64,000 nucleotides of DNA from Tianweitania sp. UT-5YL-CI-8 (GTDB lineage Bacteria; Pseudomonadota; Alphaproteobacteria; Rhizobiales; Rhizobiaceae), in assembly GCF_030010215.1 (NCBI RefSeq), contig NZ_JASCRR010000002.1, positions 124,001 to 188,000 on the forward strand. Direction: 5' to 3'. Shown here piece after piece: positions 61,884 to 64,000 of this stretch (positions within the stretch are counted from its first letter, which is position 1; the number at the start of each line of letters is the position of its first letter). The notes beneath the pieces are model-generated. The model had not been told where the DNA came from. It saw only the letters and a list, made by a program, of their open reading frames with translations, and made no database searches. The position numbers were made by a program, and so were the translations under genes.

Positions 61884-63194
61884 TCAGATCACCAGGAAAT
61901 CCCGGTAGGTCAGCGGCTCCAGATTGGCGATGGTGGCGAACTGAACCGCCTCGTAATCCGTACCCGTACCGTCCTGATCGAAGAACAGTGCGCCGGTCGT
62001 CGAGTCATAGAGGATACGGTCCGTCTCGTCGGCCGGGCCTGTCGCGATATCCTTGAACTGGTCCGGCAGCAGGAGGCCTTCGGTCAGCCCGACAAAGATG
62101 GCATTGTCGATGCGGATGCTGTCCCTTGGCGCATAAAAGTCGGTGATGACGTCGATATTGTCGATGCCAAGGGCGGTGGTGAAGACAAACCTGTCCGCGC
62201 CTCCTCCTCCGGTCAGCGTGTCGTTGCCTTCCAAACCGTTGAGAATATTGGTGCCACCGCTGTTTCCTGTGATGCTGTTGGCAAAGCCGTTGCCCGTGCC
62301 GTTGATGGAAGATGAGCCAAGCAGTGCCAGGTCCTCGACCTCCAGCCCGACAAGGGAGAAGCTGATGGTGCTGTTGACCGTGTCATGTCCTTCATCGGCC
62401 AGTTCGGCGACGACATCGCCGACGTTGTCGACGAAGTAGCTGTCGTCGCCCGCACCGCCGGTCATCAGATCAGCGCCCCTCATGCCGTTGATGACGTTGC
62501 TGCCGGCATTGCCCAGGATCGTGTTTGCCAGCTTGTTGCCGGTGGCATTGATGTCGTCGGAACCCGTTAGCGTCAGGTTCTCGACATACTGCGCCTTCAG
62601 CGTATAGCTTACCGATGTGAAAACCTTGTCCGTGCCGCCGCCATCGCGCTCGACGGCGAGATCGCCGAGGTCGTCAACGTAGAAGGTGTCGTTGCCTTTG
62701 CCGCCGTTCATCAGGTCGGCACCTGCTCCGCCATCGATGATGTCGTTACCATACCAGGCGTCGATCCAATCATCGCCGGCAAAGCCATAGAGCTTGTCGC
62801 TGAAATAGGAGCCGGCGATCTCATCCTCGCCCGAAAACAAGATTTGCAGCCGCTCGAGTGTGCTGGACGTTTCGAATTCCTCGACAGTAATATAAGTATC
62901 ATAGAGATACCAGACAACTAACGGCGCCGGCAACGAGCTCACGACATATTTCTGGTAAGTAAAGCCGTCCAGGTAGCCGCTCGAACTTACATAGTTTCCG
63001 AATTCATCCCATTCGACTTCGACCAGCCCGGTTGCCATATACTCAGTGGCCACGCCACTGGACTCGGAATAATAGTTCAGCTCCTGAACTTCGGTCTCTG
63101 GATAGTAACAGCCGCACTCCAGCGCCTGCCCGACTGAAGCTAAAAACTTCAGCTTCGTCATATCGATCGCGTAAGCCGAACCGAAAATTGCCAT
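61884..63194 (-). CDS. RTX-type calcium-binding secreted protein
   Basis: A 436-residue acidic protein. From about residue 120 it carries GGxGxDxxx nonapeptide repeats (e.g. IDGGAGADLMNGGKGNDTFYVD, MTGGAGDDSYFVD, LTGGGGADRFVF), which bind calcium in beta-rolls. The first 115 residues form an unknown Tyr-rich domain with a CGC pair (ALECGCYY). The C-terminus (YDSTTGALFFDQDGTG, TYRDFLVI) is a type I secretion signal type. No cleavable signal peptide, as expected for type I export. ABC exporter genes are not in the window. The ATG at 63192-63194 is clear. Confidence 0.87.
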   Translation of the reverse strand: MAIFGSAYAIDMTKLKFLASVGQALECGCYYPETEVQELNYYSESSGVATEYMATGLVEVEWDEFGNYVSSSGYLDGFTYQKYVVSSLPAPLVVWYLYDTYITVEEFETSSTLERLQILFSGEDEIAGSYFSDKLYGFAGDDWIDAWYGNDIIDGGAGADLMNGGKGNDTFYVDDLGDLAVERDGGGTDKVFTSVSYTLKAQYVENLTLTGSDDINATGNKLANTILGNAGSNVINGMRGADLMTGGAGDDSYFVDNVGDVVAELADEGHDTVNSTISFSLVGLEVEDLALLGSSSINGTGNGFANSITGNSGGTNILNGLEGNDTLTGGGGADRFVFTTALGIDNIDVITDFYAPRDSIRIDNAIFVGLTEGLLLPDQFKDIATGPADETDRILYDSTTGALFFDQDGTGTDYEAVQFATIANLEPLTYRDFLVI

Positions 63195-63352
63195 GTCGTC
63201 CCCCCAAGAATCAACGATTCAAACCCGCGAATACATTACACGCCGCGAGACCGCAGGTAATGGGGATTAATCGATAAGAAAAAAGCCGGTGCGAATACTT
63301 CACGTGTGGAGGCGTGTGATCTCGCGTCGCCCCCGCATGGCCAAAACCAGTC

Positions 63353-64000
63353 TCAGGCGCGCGAAACGCCTTCGTTGAGTTCCGAAGCCTCTGCCCGGAT
63401 CGTCATCGAATTGCCGCGCCAGTCGATCGCTCCCTTGAGCCAGCCGCGCAGCCAGACCGCCGGCATCATCGCATCGCGCACCATCATGGCCGGCAAGGAC
63501 AGCGGCGAGACACGCCAGCCCTTGCTGACGGCCAGGGCCAGTTCGGGAAGATAGACCGCTGCCATCACCGCTAGCGCGACAGGGACCAGGGCCACATCCG
63601 CCAGGGCCGCCGCCGCCAGCGCCAGCAGCATGGGCGGCACGATACCCAAAAGGATTTCCGGCGTGAAGAACAGCGGGAAGGTGACGCGCCGCAGCCGCGC
63701 CCAGCGACTCTGCCGCGACCAGAGCTCCTGCAGCGTGCGATGGCCGAGCGGCTGTTCGAAGGGCGACGACACGAGATGCACCTTAAGCCCCAGGCCGTTG
63801 ACCAGCTTGGTGGCGGCGGCGTCCTCGGCGATCTCGGCGGCCAGGGCCTGAAGACCGCCATGGGCATCCAGCATCGGCTTGTGCCACAGCATGCTCTTGC
63901 CCTGGGCGAAGCCGAGCCCGACGGACTCGCCGGCATATTGCCAGCGCGCCTGCTGTGAATTGAGGAACACGCACTCCACTTCGGCCCAGAAACCATCCGG
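63353..64000 (-). CDS. Ceramide-glucosyltransferase-like (GT21) membrane glycosyltransferase, C-terminal part
   Basis: The frame is open from the right edge, so the N-terminus is outside the window. The visible 215 residues include a GT-A fold segment (FAQGKSMLWHKPMLDAHGG, EDAAATKLVNGLGLKVHL), the GT21 QxxRW-type motif in SRQSRWARLRRVTFP, and about three hydrophobic helices (SP FFTPEILLGIVPPMLLALAAAAL, and beyond). The DxD is upstream. Such enzymes transfer sugars to ceramide or diacylglycerol-type acceptors in the inner membrane, making glycolipids that replace phospholipids on phosphate starvation in Rhizobiales. Precise acceptor is uncertain. Confidence 0.75.
   Translation of the reverse strand, partial: PDGFWAEVECVFLNSQQARWQYAGESVGLGFAQGKSMLWHKPMLDAHGGLQALAAEIAEDAAATKLVNGLGLKVHLVSSPFEQPLGHRTLQELWSRQSRWARLRRVTFPLFFTPEILLGIVPPMLLALAAAALADVALVPVALAVMAAVYLPELALAVSKGWRVSPLSLPAMMVRDAMMPAVWLRGWLKGAIDWRGNSMTIRAEASELNEGVSRA

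Overview
The window is GC-rich chromosomal DNA of an alphaproteobacterium, most probably a Rhizobiales member of the Phyllobacteriaceae/Mesorhizobium type. Evidence: a 5-aminolevulinate synthase (Shemin-pathway hemA), a SAM-II riboswitch before metZ, a GTTC-N7-GTTC alphaproteobacterial SOS box, GGAAC-N18-TT promoters of the EcfG/RpoE2 general stress type, an IclR-controlled pcaIJF cluster and many TRAP/ABC uptake genes. Genus assignment is an inference; no 16S gene is present.

Layout. 1-9.8 kb: a sugar-acid type catabolic block (end of an enolase-superfamily gene, two unrecognised genes, an SDR, and a fused TRAP transporter plus binding protein). It is interrupted by a scar made of a frameshifted CoA-transferase pseudogene, an IS3-type transposase remnant and a large AT-richer trimodular glycosyltransferase gene. 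9.9-14.4 kb: BrkB-like membrane protein, diguanylate cyclase, MDR oxidoreductase. 14.4-20.4 kb: membrane PQQ dehydrogenase of the glucose/quinate family beside pcaF-pcaJ-pcaI and a divergent IclR regulator, the lower beta-ketoadipate pathway. 20.4-26.3 kb: a Yeh-type osmoprotectant ABC transporter, an M19 dipeptidase and an SDR. 26.6-30.6 kb: ECF sigma, anti-sigma, CpxP-like protein and Tat-exported DUF1800/DUF1501 proteins.

32.0-39.6 kb is the most interesting part, a DNA-repair island. A radical-SAM protein and a DUF4130-UdgX fusion lie behind a perfect SOS box. Topoisomerase IB diverges from a 73-residue protein, Ku and LigD, and the divergent intergenic region holds two back-to-back EcfG-type promoters whose -35 elements overlap in a 12-bp palindrome. 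A 54-residue protein nearby (30.8 kb) has the same promoter type. This suggests a repair module split between SOS control and general-stress control.

39.6-43.3 kb: a soluble hybrid kinase and a canonical OmpR regulator, divergent from a regulator whose receiver domain has lost its phosphorylation residues. 43.3-47.8 kb: a small membrane peptide, an L,D-transpeptidase, hemA with an FNR/FixK-like box, an aminotransferase, a 355-bp MITE-like element and mscL. 48-54.9 kb: an SLC5-type transporter/histidine kinase hybrid with a LuxR regulator, pyrD and tRNA-Gly(CCC). 55-58.8 kb: a cold-shock/S21 cluster, dCTP deaminase and riboswitch-controlled metZ. 59-64 kb: a Tat-exported amidohydrolase, an outer-membrane-like protein, a damaged LytTR regulator, an RTX protein with a stray duplicate of its 3' end, and the end of a GT21-type glycosyltransferase.
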